A stretch of 64,000 bases of DNA, taken from NCBI GenBank assembly GCA_937960895.1, contig CALCJD010000146.1, positions 62,001-126,000 of the forward strand. The letters run 5' to 3'. Of this stretch, positions 52,217 to 60,660 are shown one piece after another. Position numbers and translations under genes: made by a program. The DNA comes from an uncultured Spartobacteria bacterium (GTDB lineage Bacteria > Verrucomicrobiota > Verrucomicrobiia > Chthoniobacterales > Terrimicrobiaceae). The notes beneath the pieces were generated by a model. It had not been told where the DNA came from. It was given only the letters and a program-made list of their open reading frames with translations, and made no database searches. How positions within the stretch are numbered: the first letter of the stretch is position 1; each line of letters begins with the position of its first letter.

Positions 52217-52855
52217 TTAATGCACAATCGTCACCGGTGTTCCCAGCGGAGCATTCTCGAAAAAGATCCGGGCCATGTCCTTGGGCAGCCGGATGCATCC
52301 GTGGGAATCGGGCACGCCCGGCAGGTAGCCCGCATGCATGCCGACGGCACCGGTCACGCGCATGAAATAGGGCATCGGTGCGCCCTCGAAATGCGCCCCG
52401 GGCGGACACTTGTCGCGGTGCACTCCGACATTGCGCACGACAATGTTCCCCTCGGAGTCCACAAAGTTCCCATACAGATTGGAAACGTGATTGGCGTTTT
52501 TCTGAATGACCCGAAAGCTGCCGGTCGGGGTGTTGTAACCCTCCCGTCCGCTAGAGATCGGCGACATGCCGACGAGTTTGCCACCCTTGTAAAAATAGGC
52601 CTCCTGGGCGCCGAGATCGATGCGGATGGAGGGCGCGCCGGAAACCCCGTCCCCGTTCCAATACCCGGCGCTTTGCACCCGGCCGGCCTGGGTGTGTTTC
52701 GTCACCACCCGACCGTCCGCGCCCAGATACAGCGTGGCGTAGCTGTCGGACTGCAGCTGTCGTTCGGTCAGATGGCGGCTGGGTTTGACTTTCGGGGGAG
52801 CGGCGCATCCGGCCAGGCATCCCGCCGCCAGCAAACTGAAAAGACGCAGGTTCAT
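52217..52855 (-). CDS. L,D-transpeptidase (YkuD domain) lipoprotein
   Basis: A 212-residue envelope protein with a lipoprotein signal peptide (LAAGCLAGC). The C-terminal YkuD domain carries the catalytic motif SHGCIRLP preceded by GMHAG. These enzymes form 3-3 peptidoglycan crosslinks or attach proteins to peptidoglycan using a Cys nucleophile. ATG at 52855 is supported by the signal peptide; the longer frame is the shadow of DUF4112. Because the PBP at 28131 appears transpeptidase-dead, L,D-crosslinking may matter more here, but that is speculation. Confidence 0.9.
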   Translation of the reverse strand: MNLRLFSLLAAGCLAGCAAPPKVKPSRHLTERQLQSDSYATLYLGADGRVVTKHTQAGRVQSAGYWNGDGVSGAPSIRIDLGAQEAYFYKGGKLVGMSPISSGREGYNTPTGSFRVIQKNANHVSNLYGNFVDSEGNIVVRNVGVHRDKCPPGAHFEGAPMPYFMRVTGAVGMHAGYLPGVPDSHGCIRLPKDMARIFFENAPLGTPVTIVH

Positions 52856-52942
52856 GGCGGAAATGCCTAGCGGGAACCGGGCAAATCGAAAAGCGTCAAA
52901 AGTCGTCCTTGCAGACCGTCGCAACCGTGCGATGAATGCGGA

Positions 52943-53455
52943 ATGAAGACGGAAGAAGTCCGCGAAGTGGAATTCGAAGTCCTGCCGCCCGAGCGTCCGC
53001 GCGGCGACAGCGAACTTTCCCGCCTCATCGCCTTCATTTTGGACGATCTCATTCCCCTGCCCGGAACCAAATACCGGGTGGGCCTCGATCCGATCATCGG
53101 GCTCATTCCCGGCGTGGGCGACGCCTCCACCGGCGCATTTGCCAGCATCATCCTTTTCCAGGCCCTCCGCGCCGGCGTGCCGCGCGTGGTCATCGCCCAC
53201 ATGGCCGCCAATATCCTCATCAACTCCGTCCTCGGCGCCCTTCCCGGCGTGGGCGACCTGTTTTCCGCCTGGTTCAAGTCGAACCGGAAAAACTATGCCC
53301 TGCTGCAAAAGCACTCCGGCACCCGCCGCGCCTCGACCCGTGCGGACTGGATTTTCGTGGGCGGCCTGCTCACCCTCATCGTGCTGGGCGTGGTCACCGC
53401 CGCACTGGCCGCCGGCTACATGGCCGTGAGCATGCTGCGCTGGATTTTTGGCTAG
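52943..53455 (+). CDS. DUF4112 membrane protein
   Basis: A 170-residue protein. The conserved core contains IPGTKYRVGLDPIIGLIPGVGD-like segments (here LPGTKYRVGLDPI and a second LGALPGVGDLFSAWF) and hydrophobic helices including the final one (VGGLLTLIVLGVVTAALAAGY). This is the DUF4112 family, common in bacteria and of unknown function. It is followed 36 bp later by a uracil-DNA glycosylase gene on the same strand. Confidence 0.85.
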   Translation: MKTEEVREVEFEVLPPERPRGDSELSRLIAFILDDLIPLPGTKYRVGLDPIIGLIPGVGDASTGAFASIILFQALRAGVPRVVIAHMAANILINSVLGALPGVGDLFSAWFKSNRKNYALLQKHSGTRRASTRADWIFVGGLLTLIVLGVVTAALAAGYMAVSMLRWIFG

Positions 53456-53491
53456 CGCCGGTCGGGCTCCCACGACCATGCTGGGCGGTTC

Positions 53492-54100
53492 ATGGATCCG
53501 CTCGAATCCCACCTTCGCGAACTCTCCGCCTGCCGGCGGTGTCCGTCCATGCACCGTCCGGTCGTGGTCGGACGACCGGTCAACAGCCGCATCATCCTGG
53601 TCGGCCAGGCGCCGGGCGTGAAGGAGCCCTTACTGGGCAAACCCTTTGCGTGGACCGCGGGAAAGACCCTGTTCAAATGGCTCGAGCGCGCCACGGGCTG
53701 GAATGAGGACACGGCCCGGTCCCGCATTTATTTTGCCGCGGTCTGCCGGTGTTTTCCTGGCAAGAACCCCAAGGGCGGCGACCGCGTGCCGGACGAAGCC
53801 GAGATCAGCGCCTGCTCGCACTGGCTGGACCGGGAATTCTCCCTTCTCAAACCCACCCTCGTCCTGCCGGTGGGCAAGCTGGCCATTTCGCAGTTTCTGG
53901 ATTTCCCCTCGCTGGCCGACGTGGTGGGACGCACGTGGACCATTCCGCGCGGACACGGTCCGGTGGATCTCATTCCGCTTCCCCATCCGTCCGGGGCCTC
54001 CACCTGGCACCGCATGGAGCCGGGCAAATCCCTGCTCGAAAAAGCGCTGGACCTTCTCGCCGGTCACCCGGCGCTCAAACAGACCGCCCTGGCGGCCTGA
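53492..54100 (+). CDS. Uracil-DNA glycosylase family protein (Fe-S type)
   Basis: A 202-residue protein of the family 4/5 UDG type. The water-activating motif region is VGQAPGVKEPLLGKPF, and the second motif is LPHPSG. Four cysteine positions (CRRC near residue 14, CRC near 87 and Cys near 109) are consistent with a 4Fe-4S cluster. Such enzymes remove uracil arising from cytosine deamination. The GQAPG variant differs from the common GEAPG, so activity may differ. Confidence 0.83.
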   Translation: MDPLESHLRELSACRRCPSMHRPVVVGRPVNSRIILVGQAPGVKEPLLGKPFAWTAGKTLFKWLERATGWNEDTARSRIYFAAVCRCFPGKNPKGGDRVPDEAEISACSHWLDREFSLLKPTLVLPVGKLAISQFLDFPSLADVVGRTWTIPRGHGPVDLIPLPHPSGASTWHRMEPGKSLLEKALDLLAGHPALKQTALAA

Positions 54101-54159
54101 GAACACACGGACCGGATCGCGTTCCCCGCCCACTCCACCGCGCCGACCCGGACAACGGT

Positions 54160-54888
54160 CTAAAGTTTCAGCACCTTGGTCAGCCGCTCGGCGATGCCCT
54201 TCACCACCCGCACGCGGGCGTACCACTTGTAGTTGGCCGGAATGACGATCCACGGCGCCACGTCGGTGGAGGTTTTTTCAAACATGTCCTCGGCGGCCTG
54301 GTTGTGCTGGTTCCAATGTTCGCGGTTGCGCCAGTCCTCGTCGCTGATCTTCCAGTGCTTGTAGGGATCGGCTTCCCGCCGTTTGAAGCGGGCGAGTTGT
54401 TCGTCCTTCGTGATCTGGAGGTAAAACTTCAAAATGATCGCCCCGTCGTCGGCCAACTGGCGTTCAAATTCGTTGATCTCGCGGTAGGCGCGCTTCCATT
54501 CGGCCTCGGAACAGAATTTTTCCACCCGTTCGACCAGCACGCGGCCGTACCAGGAGCGGTCGAAGATGGCCATTTGCCCGTAGGGGGGCAGCTTTGTCCA
54601 GAAGCGCCACATGTAGTGGTGTTGATATTCCTCGGGCGTGGGTTTGACGATGGAATAAACCCGCACGAGCCGGGGATCGAGCCGCTCGGTCACCCGCTTG
54701 ATCGCCCCGCCCTTGCCGGCGGCATCGGGGCCCTCCATCACGATGATGACGGACCGCTTTTTCTCGCGCAGCACGAGCTGGGCGTTGAGGAGCTCAAGCT
54801 GGTATTTTTTCAGGAGGCGTTTGTATTCGTCCTGTTCCAGCGACTTCGACTGGTCGAGTTCGTCGAGACGGATGCGGTCTTTGGCCAT
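54160..54888 (-). CDS. ppk2: Polyphosphate kinase 2 family protein
   Basis: A 242-residue PPK2 domain protein. Walker A is MEGPDAAGKGG, Walker B is IFDRSWYGR and the lid has KRREADPYKHWKISDEDW. The family transfers phosphate between polyphosphate and nucleotides, phosphorylating NDP or NMP depending on class. Length and a single domain fit class I or III. It starts 51 bp after the kup stop in the same direction and may share its transcript. Confidence 0.92.
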   Translation of the reverse strand: MAKDRIRLDELDQSKSLEQDEYKRLLKKYQLELLNAQLVLREKKRSVIIVMEGPDAAGKGGAIKRVTERLDPRLVRVYSIVKPTPEEYQHHYMWRFWTKLPPYGQMAIFDRSWYGRVLVERVEKFCSEAEWKRAYREINEFERQLADDGAIILKFYLQITKDEQLARFKRREADPYKHWKISDEDWRNREHWNQHNQAAEDMFEKTSTDVAPWIVIPANYKWYARVRVVKGIAERLTKVLKL

Positions 54889-54939
54889 GCGGAGAGAGTG
54901 TGCTGCGCTCTTAGCGTGAACCCGGGCCGATGGGAAGCC

Positions 54940-56853
54940 TCAAGCACGCATCATCCAGGTAAATTCGATGAGCTGGGCGTGGGGGATGTAAAAATAATCC
55001 GGGGCGTAGCTGACGTTGCGGCTGAGAAAACCGAACAACCCGCGGCGCCAGCGGGCCAGGCGGTGTCCGACGTATTCCACGATGAGTTCGCGTCCCAGCA
55101 CGTAAAACGTGTCCGGCCCTCCGCTCCGGATGGCGCCCCCGGAAATCCGGCCCGCCTGCGCGAGAATCTCCGGCGCATGCGGCTCCTGCATGTATCCATG
55201 CAGCGCCGTGACGTGCCAGAGGTGGGTGCCGAGCCGCTCGACCTTCACGCAGCGCGGCATGTCGACATCGCTCTCCATGGCATTGACCAGGCTCAGCAAA
55301 ATCACCTGGTCGCGGAGCACGCCGTTGCGGCGCAGGTATTCGAACGCCCGGGCCGCCGCATAGCGGGGATGGCGGTTGCCGGTGAGAAAAACCATCTGTC
55401 CGGGCACGCGGAGGGACGGTTCGTTTTCGAGGCGCGCGGCCAGTTCCTCCGGCGAGGACGGCCGCGACCGCATGTGTTCCAGAATGATGGAACGACCGGC
55501 ATGCCAGGTGAGCATGATGATGAGAAGCACGCCGGCCACCAGGAGGGGAAAATATCCGCCCTCGGGGAATTTGGTGAGACAGGAAACCAAAAACGGCAGC
55601 TCAATGCAGAGCAGGCCCGCGGTGAGCGCCGCCGACCGCCAGAGCGGCCATTTCCAGCAGCGTTGGGTGACGAGGAAAAGCGAAAGCGTGGTGATGACCA
55701 TCGTGCCCACCACGGCGAGCCCGTAGGCGGCGGCGAGGTTGTCACTGGAACGGAAGGTCAGAACGAGCAGGATGCACACCACCCCCAGGACCGCGTTCGT
55801 GGTGGGCACGTAAACCTGTCCGCGTTCATTGCGGCTGGTGTGCATGACAAGAAACTTCGGGAAATAGTTCAGTTCCTGCGCCTGCGCGGTGAGGGAAAAC
55901 ACGCCGGAAATGAGGGCCTGCGAGGCGATCACGGTGGAGGCCGTGGCGAGAATCACCAGGGCCAGCGTCGGACCGCCCGCCGGAACCATCTGGAAAAAGG
56001 GCTCGATTTTTTGAAACGCCGGGGGATCCGAAAAAACCGCCGGACGGTCCAGCACCACCGCGGCCTGGCCGAGATAATTCAAAAGCAGGGCCGGCAGGAC
56101 CACCCCATGCCAGGCCCGGGCGATGGCGCGCCGACCAAAATGGCCCATGTCCGCATAAAGCGCCTCCACGCCGGTCACCGCCAAAACCACCGCTCCCATG
56201 ATGGCCAGGGCCGTCCAGCCCGCCTCCCGGAGGAGGCCGATGGCATACAGCGGATTGAAGGCCTGGAGGGCTCCCGGATGCCGGAAAATCCAGAAGGCCC
56301 CCATCGCTCCGAGAACCCCGAACCAGACCAGCATCACCCAGCCGAACACAAAACCCAGGCGCCCCGTGCCCAGGCGCTGCAGCAGAAAAAGAACCGCCAG
56401 GATCGCCACCGTGAGCGGAATCACCGCCTTTGCCAGGGAGGGCCGCACGATCTCGAGTCCCTCCAGCGCGCTCAGCACCGAAATGGCGGGGGTGATGGTG
56501 CCGTCCCCGAAAAGGAGCGCCGCCCCGAAAAGCAGCATCAGCACGGAGACGGGCAGTCTGACGCGCGGCGACTTCGCCTGCCTTTTGTCGAGCAGCGCCA
56601 GGAGGGCAAACACCCCGCCCTCGCCGTGGTAGTCGGCCCGCATGACGATGAGGATGTATTTCACCGACACCAGCAGGATGAGGGTCCACAAAATGAGCGA
56701 CGTCACCCCCAGCACGGCGGCGGGCCCCGGATGCGCCACGGCGGTCATGGCGGTTTCAAAGGCATACAACGGACTGGTGCCGATGTCCCCAAACACAACC
56801 CCCAGGGCGCCGAGGGAAAGCGCCAGCTTGTGTTTGTCCGGACGGGCTTCCAT
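54940..56853 (-). CDS. kup: KUP-family potassium uptake protein
   Basis: A 637-residue protein with about 12 TM helices and a C-terminal cytoplasmic domain. LSLGALGVVFGDIGTSPLYAF in TM1 is the family hallmark, and ADYHGEGGVFALLALL and FGDGTITPAISVLSALEGLE are further KUP motifs. It probably imports K+ with H+. ATG at 56853 (MEARPDKHKLALSLGAL) is the standard start; the upstream open frame is the shadow of xseA. No c-di-AMP riboswitch was recognised in the 118-bp leader. Confidence 0.95.
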   Translation of the reverse strand: MEARPDKHKLALSLGALGVVFGDIGTSPLYAFETAMTAVAHPGPAAVLGVTSLILWTLILLVSVKYILIVMRADYHGEGGVFALLALLDKRQAKSPRVRLPVSVLMLLFGAALLFGDGTITPAISVLSALEGLEIVRPSLAKAVIPLTVAILAVLFLLQRLGTGRLGFVFGWVMLVWFGVLGAMGAFWIFRHPGALQAFNPLYAIGLLREAGWTALAIMGAVVLAVTGVEALYADMGHFGRRAIARAWHGVVLPALLLNYLGQAAVVLDRPAVFSDPPAFQKIEPFFQMVPAGGPTLALVILATASTVIASQALISGVFSLTAQAQELNYFPKFLVMHTSRNERGQVYVPTTNAVLGVVCILLVLTFRSSDNLAAAYGLAVVGTMVITTLSLFLVTQRCWKWPLWRSAALTAGLLCIELPFLVSCLTKFPEGGYFPLLVAGVLLIIMLTWHAGRSIILEHMRSRPSSPEELAARLENEPSLRVPGQMVFLTGNRHPRYAAARAFEYLRRNGVLRDQVILLSLVNAMESDVDMPRCVKVERLGTHLWHVTALHGYMQEPHAPEILAQAGRISGGAIRSGGPDTFYVLGRELIVEYVGHRLARWRRGLFGFLSRNVSYAPDYFYIPHAQLIEFTWMMRA

Positions 56854-56971
56854 CGCCCCGCGTGTAACGTCTCCCGGCGGGTCAGGCGACAAAAAATCGA
56901 GGGGACATCGGCCGGAATCCGCCCCCTCTTTCGCCTTTGCGCCCGGCCGCGAAATCGCGCAGGCTGGGATA

Positions 56972-58396
56972 ATGCAACTCGACCTCGACCTCCACGGCAA
57001 ACCGGAGCCCGAACCGGCGCCGCGGATTTTTTCCGTGGCGGAACTCACCCGGAAGGTGCGCGACCTGATCGAACGCGGCATCGGCGAGGTGTGGGTCGAG
57101 GGGGAAATTTCCAACCTCCGCCGGCAGGGCTCCGGGCATCAGTATTTCACCCTCAAGGACGGCACGAGCCAGCTGGCCTGCGTGCTTTTTGCGGGAACCG
57201 CCGCGACGCTGCGCGGGGTCAAACTCGCCGACGGCCGGCACGTGCAGCTTTTCGGCGGGGTCACCGTGTATGAGGCGCGCGGCCAATACCAGATGATCGT
57301 CCGCCTCGTGCAAAACCGGGGCGAAGGCGCCCTGCAGGCCCGGTTCGAGGCTCTCAAGCGCCTCCTCGCCGCGGAGGGTTTGTTTGACGCCTCCCGCAAG
57401 CGTCCCCTGCCGCGTTTTCCCCGGCGGGTCGGACTGGTCACCTCGCCCACCGGAGCCGCCGTGCGGGATTTTCTGCACGTCCTGCACCGCCGCCATCCCG
57501 GCATCGAGGTCCTCATCAATCCCGTCCGCGTACAGGGCAGGGGCGCCGCGGCGGAAATCGCCCGCGCCATCCGGGAATTGGGCGAACCGGAAAAACACCG
57601 CCTGCCGGCCGTGGAGGTCATCGTGGTCACCCGCGGCGGCGGCAGCATCGAGGACCTCTGGGAGTTCAACGAGGAAGTTGTGGCCCGCGCCATCGCGGCG
57701 TCCCCCGTTCCGGTGGTCAGCGCCGTCGGACACGAAATCGATTTCACCATCGCCGACTTTGCCGCCGATGTCCGCGCCCCCACGCCCAGCGCCGCCGCGG
57801 AAATTCTCGCCGCCGACCGCGTCGCCGTGATGACCCGGTTCCGTCAGGACGCCGCCCGGCTCACCGGCGCGTGCCGCGGACGGCTTTCCCTGCTCGAAGC
57901 CCGGCTCGGCGCCTTCCGTCAGTCGCCGCTTTTTCACGAACCCGTCCGTCGCATGCGGGACCTGCGACAGACCCTCGACCGCCTCGCCGAAACGCTGGAA
58001 GACCGGGTCACCCTGACGGTGGAACGCCGCCGTCATGCCCTCGGCACCCAGATCACGCGCCTGGCCGCCCTTTCCCCGGTTCAGGCCATCCGCGAGACAC
58101 GCCACACCGCCGCCCTGTGGCTGCAGCGCATGGAAGGCGCCCTGCGCGAGCAAACCACCTCCCGCCGCACCCGGCTGGAACGCGCCCGCGGCGTTCTGGA
58201 GGTTCTCAATCCCGGCGCCACCCTCGCCCGGGGGTACACGATCACCTTTGACGCCGACGGACACCCCCTCACCTCCGCCCGCGACCTGCCCGAAGGCGCG
58301 ACCATCCGGACGCGTTTTCACGACGGCGAGGTGGAAACCCACACTGCGAAACATTTGACGCCCGCGCCCGGACGGATAAAAAAGAAGGCCACGTGA
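56972..58396 (+). CDS. xseA: Exodeoxyribonuclease VII large subunit
   Basis: A 474-residue protein. The OB-fold N-terminus has WVEGEISNLRRQGSGHQYFTLKD, the catalytic domain has VTSPTGAAVRDFLHVL, VTRGGGSIEDLWEFN and SAVGHEIDFTIADFAAD, and a coiled-coil C-terminus ends with GATLARGYTI. It degrades single-stranded DNA with XseB, whose gene is not adjacent. ATG at 56972 was chosen; the upstream open frame belongs to the opposite-strand kup. The bioB start overlaps its stop (GTGA). Confidence 0.95.
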   Translation: MQLDLDLHGKPEPEPAPRIFSVAELTRKVRDLIERGIGEVWVEGEISNLRRQGSGHQYFTLKDGTSQLACVLFAGTAATLRGVKLADGRHVQLFGGVTVYEARGQYQMIVRLVQNRGEGALQARFEALKRLLAAEGLFDASRKRPLPRFPRRVGLVTSPTGAAVRDFLHVLHRRHPGIEVLINPVRVQGRGAAAEIARAIRELGEPEKHRLPAVEVIVVTRGGGSIEDLWEFNEEVVARAIAASPVPVVSAVGHEIDFTIADFAADVRAPTPSAAAEILAADRVAVMTRFRQDAARLTGACRGRLSLLEARLGAFRQSPLFHEPVRRMRDLRQTLDRLAETLEDRVTLTVERRRHALGTQITRLAALSPVQAIRETRHTAALWLQRMEGALREQTTSRRTRLERARGVLEVLNPGATLARGYTITFDADGHPLTSARDLPEGATIRTRFHDGEVETHTAKHLTPAPGRIKKKAT

Positions 58397-59409
58397 GCAA
58401 GACCTTTGCCGATCTCGAAAAAATCTACCGGCGCCCGTTTTTTGATCTCCTGCAGGAAGCACGGCGGGTTCACCAGGAAAACTGGCCGGAAAATGAAATG
58501 CAACTTTGCACGCTTCTCAGCGTGAAAACCGGCGGCTGCAGTGAAGACTGCGCCTATTGCGCCCAGAGCGCCCGCTACAACACGGGCGTGCAGCGCGAGA
58601 AGCTCATGACCGCCGAGGACGTGCTGCCCTACGCACGCCAGGCCCGAGCCAACGGCTCCACGCGCTTTTGCATGGGCGCCGCCTGGAAGGGCGTGTGCGA
58701 CGGGGATCAAAAATTCGAGCAGATGCTCGAGACGATCCGCGAAGTCGGCAAGCTGGGCATGGAGGTGTGCGTCACCCTCGGCCACCTCACCGACGCCGAG
58801 GCCCGCAAACTCAAGGAAGCCGGTGTCACCGCCTACAATCACAACATCGACACCTCGCCGGAGCATTATCCGAACATCGTCCGCACCCACACCTTCCAGG
58901 ACCGCCTGGATACGATCGGCGCCGTGCAGCGCGCCGGCATGAGCGTGTGTTGCGGCGGCATCATCGGCATGGGGGAAAGCGAGGAGGACCGCCTGCGCAT
59001 GCTGGAGGTGCTCTGCGGTTTCAATCCCCCGCCGGAAAGCGTGCCGATCAACTGCCTCATGCCCATGCCCGGCACCCCGCTGGAGGAATGTCCGCCGGTC
59101 GACGTCTTTGAACTGGTCCGGCTCATCGCCACCACGCGCATCGCCCTGCCGAAGGCCAAGGTGCGCCTCTCCGCGGGCCGCACGCGGCTCTCCCGCGAGG
59201 CGCAGGCGATGTGCTACTTCGCCGGCGCCAATTCCATCTTTTACGGGGAAAAGCTGCTCACCGCGGCCAACCCCTCCTCCAACGCCGACCTGGAACTCCT
59301 GCGCACGCTCGACCTTCAGCCGCAGGCGCCCTATTCCGACGTGCCCCGCCCCGAAGACTCCCAACCGCAGCCCTGCTGCTCAAACGCCTGCCCTTCCGTC
59401 TCCGCATGA
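58393..59409 (+). CDS. bioB: Biotin synthase
   Basis: A 338-residue radical-SAM enzyme that inserts sulfur into dethiobiotin. The SAM-binding cluster is CSEDCAYC near residue 49. CMGAAWKG, YNHNIDTSPEHY and CCGGIIGMGES are standard BioB segments, and INCLMPMPGTPLE and SAGRTRLS complete the match. GTG at 58393 overlaps the xseA stop by 4 bases, and the stop overlaps the rpiB start by 4 bases. The C-terminal cysteine pair PCCSNAC is a minor extension. No other bio genes are nearby. Confidence 0.96.
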   Translation: MSKTFADLEKIYRRPFFDLLQEARRVHQENWPENEMQLCTLLSVKTGGCSEDCAYCAQSARYNTGVQREKLMTAEDVLPYARQARANGSTRFCMGAAWKGVCDGDQKFEQMLETIREVGKLGMEVCVTLGHLTDAEARKLKEAGVTAYNHNIDTSPEHYPNIVRTHTFQDRLDTIGAVQRAGMSVCCGGIIGMGESEEDRLRMLEVLCGFNPPPESVPINCLMPMPGTPLEECPPVDVFELVRLIATTRIALPKAKVRLSAGRTRLSREAQAMCYFAGANSIFYGEKLLTAANPSSNADLELLRTLDLQPQAPYSDVPRPEDSQPQPCCSNACPSVSA

Positions 59410-59858
59410 AAATCGCCATCGGCTCCGATCACGCCGGCTACAACTACCGGCTCGCCATCATTGAACACCTCCGGGGCCAGGGCCATGAGGTGCAGGATTT
59501 CGGCACGTTCAGTCCCGAATCCACCGATTATCCGCTCTGGATCATCCCCACGGCCGAAGCGGTGGCGCGCGGGGAGGCCGAGCGCGGCATCGTGCTGGGA
59601 GGATCCGGCAACGGCGAGGCCATCGCCGCCAACAAGGTCAGGGGCATCCGCTGCTCGCTGTGCTGGAGCGAGGAAACCGCCCGGCTCGGACGCCAGCACA
59701 ACAACGCCAATGTCCTCTCCCTGGGGGAGCGCATGATCCCGCTCGATCTGGCCCTCCGCATCGTGGACATCTGGCTTGAGACCGAATTTGAAGGCGGCCG
59801 GCACGAAAAACGCGTCGCGGAACTTTCCCGCTACGAGGCCGGCCAGCCGATGCAATAA
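59406..59858 (+). CDS. rpiB: Ribose-5-phosphate isomerase B, Glu-type active site
   Basis: A 150-residue RpiB/LacAB protein. GSDHAGYNYR opens the phosphate-binding region. The catalytic loop reads GGSGNGEAIAANKV instead of the CGTGIGMSIAANK form, so the usual Cys is absent and a Glu is present as in mycobacterial RpiB. QHNNANVLSLGER follows. It interconverts ribose-5-phosphate and ribulose-5-phosphate. The start overlaps the bioB stop (ATGA), and the next gene starts 2 bp after its stop. Confidence 0.93.
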   Translation: MKIAIGSDHAGYNYRLAIIEHLRGQGHEVQDFGTFSPESTDYPLWIIPTAEAVARGEAERGIVLGGSGNGEAIAANKVRGIRCSLCWSEETARLGRQHNNANVLSLGERMIPLDLALRIVDIWLETEFEGGRHEKRVAELSRYEAGQPMQ

Positions 59859-59860
59859 GC

Positions 59861-60619
59861 GTGCGCGCTCCCGACTGGCTTCTCGCGAAGCCCTTCGCCC
59901 ATCGCGGATTTTACAACGACAGCCGGCCGGAAAACTCCCTGAGCGCCATCGACGCGGCGGTCGGCGCGGGATTTCCGGTGGAAATCGACGTGCAGGTGAC
60001 CGCCGACGGCCGGGCCGTGGTGTTTCACGACTGGAACCTGAAACGTCTCGCCGGTCTGGATGCCAAGGTGAAGGACGTGCGCTACGCGGACATTCGCGGA
60101 CTGACCCTGCTTGGCACGGACCAGCACATTCCGACCCTGGAGGAGGTTCTGGACGTGATTGCCGGACGGCAACCGGTGCTGGTGGAAATCAAGAACCGCC
60201 GGTACCCCACGGCCCTCGAGCCCGTGGCCGGAAAGATCCTCTCCGCCTACCGCGGGCCGTTTGCCATCCAATCCTTCAACCCCTACACCCTCGGATGGTT
60301 CCGCTGGCACCATCCCCGCATCCCGCGCGGACAGATCTCCTGCGCCTTCGACACGGACGACATGGCGGCGTGGAAGAAAAAAATCCTCTCCAACTACGGG
60401 ATGAACTGGATGACCGCGCCGCATTTCATCTCCCATCATTGGAAACAACTGCCCGCCGTCGCCCCCACGCTCCTGCGCAGACTCTTCAGATTTCCCCTGG
60501 TGGTCTGGACGGTGCGCAGCGAGGAGGAAATGGCCGCGGCCCTCAAGTTGGGCGACAACGTGGTCTTCGAACACTTCGTGCCCAGGCAGGCGGGATCCGG
60601 TCGCGGCCCGGGGGGGTGA
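59861..60619 (+). CDS. Glycerophosphodiester phosphodiesterase
   Basis: A 252-residue GDPD-domain protein without signal peptide, starting at a GTG 2 bp after rpiB. AHRGFYNDSRPENSLSAI carries the catalytic His and PEN motif, and VEIDVQVTADGRAVVFHDWNL the metal-binding Glu/Asp and second His. VEIKNR contributes the third acidic residue. It probably hydrolyses glycerophosphodiesters in the cytoplasm. Confidence 0.9.
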   Translation: MRAPDWLLAKPFAHRGFYNDSRPENSLSAIDAAVGAGFPVEIDVQVTADGRAVVFHDWNLKRLAGLDAKVKDVRYADIRGLTLLGTDQHIPTLEEVLDVIAGRQPVLVEIKNRRYPTALEPVAGKILSAYRGPFAIQSFNPYTLGWFRWHHPRIPRGQISCAFDTDDMAAWKKKILSNYGMNWMTAPHFISHHWKQLPAVAPTLLRRLFRFPLVVWTVRSEEEMAAALKLGDNVVFEHFVPRQAGSGRGPGG

Positions 60620-60660
60620 CAATTTTCTTTCCTTTTTCCCGCCCGGAGTCAGGGTGACTC

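Noticed and set aside
53749..57273. 1,174-residue plus-strand open frame across ppk2 and kup
   Set aside because: It spans the complements of two clear reverse-strand genes and has low-complexity Arg/His/Glu/Gly content. It is a shadow.
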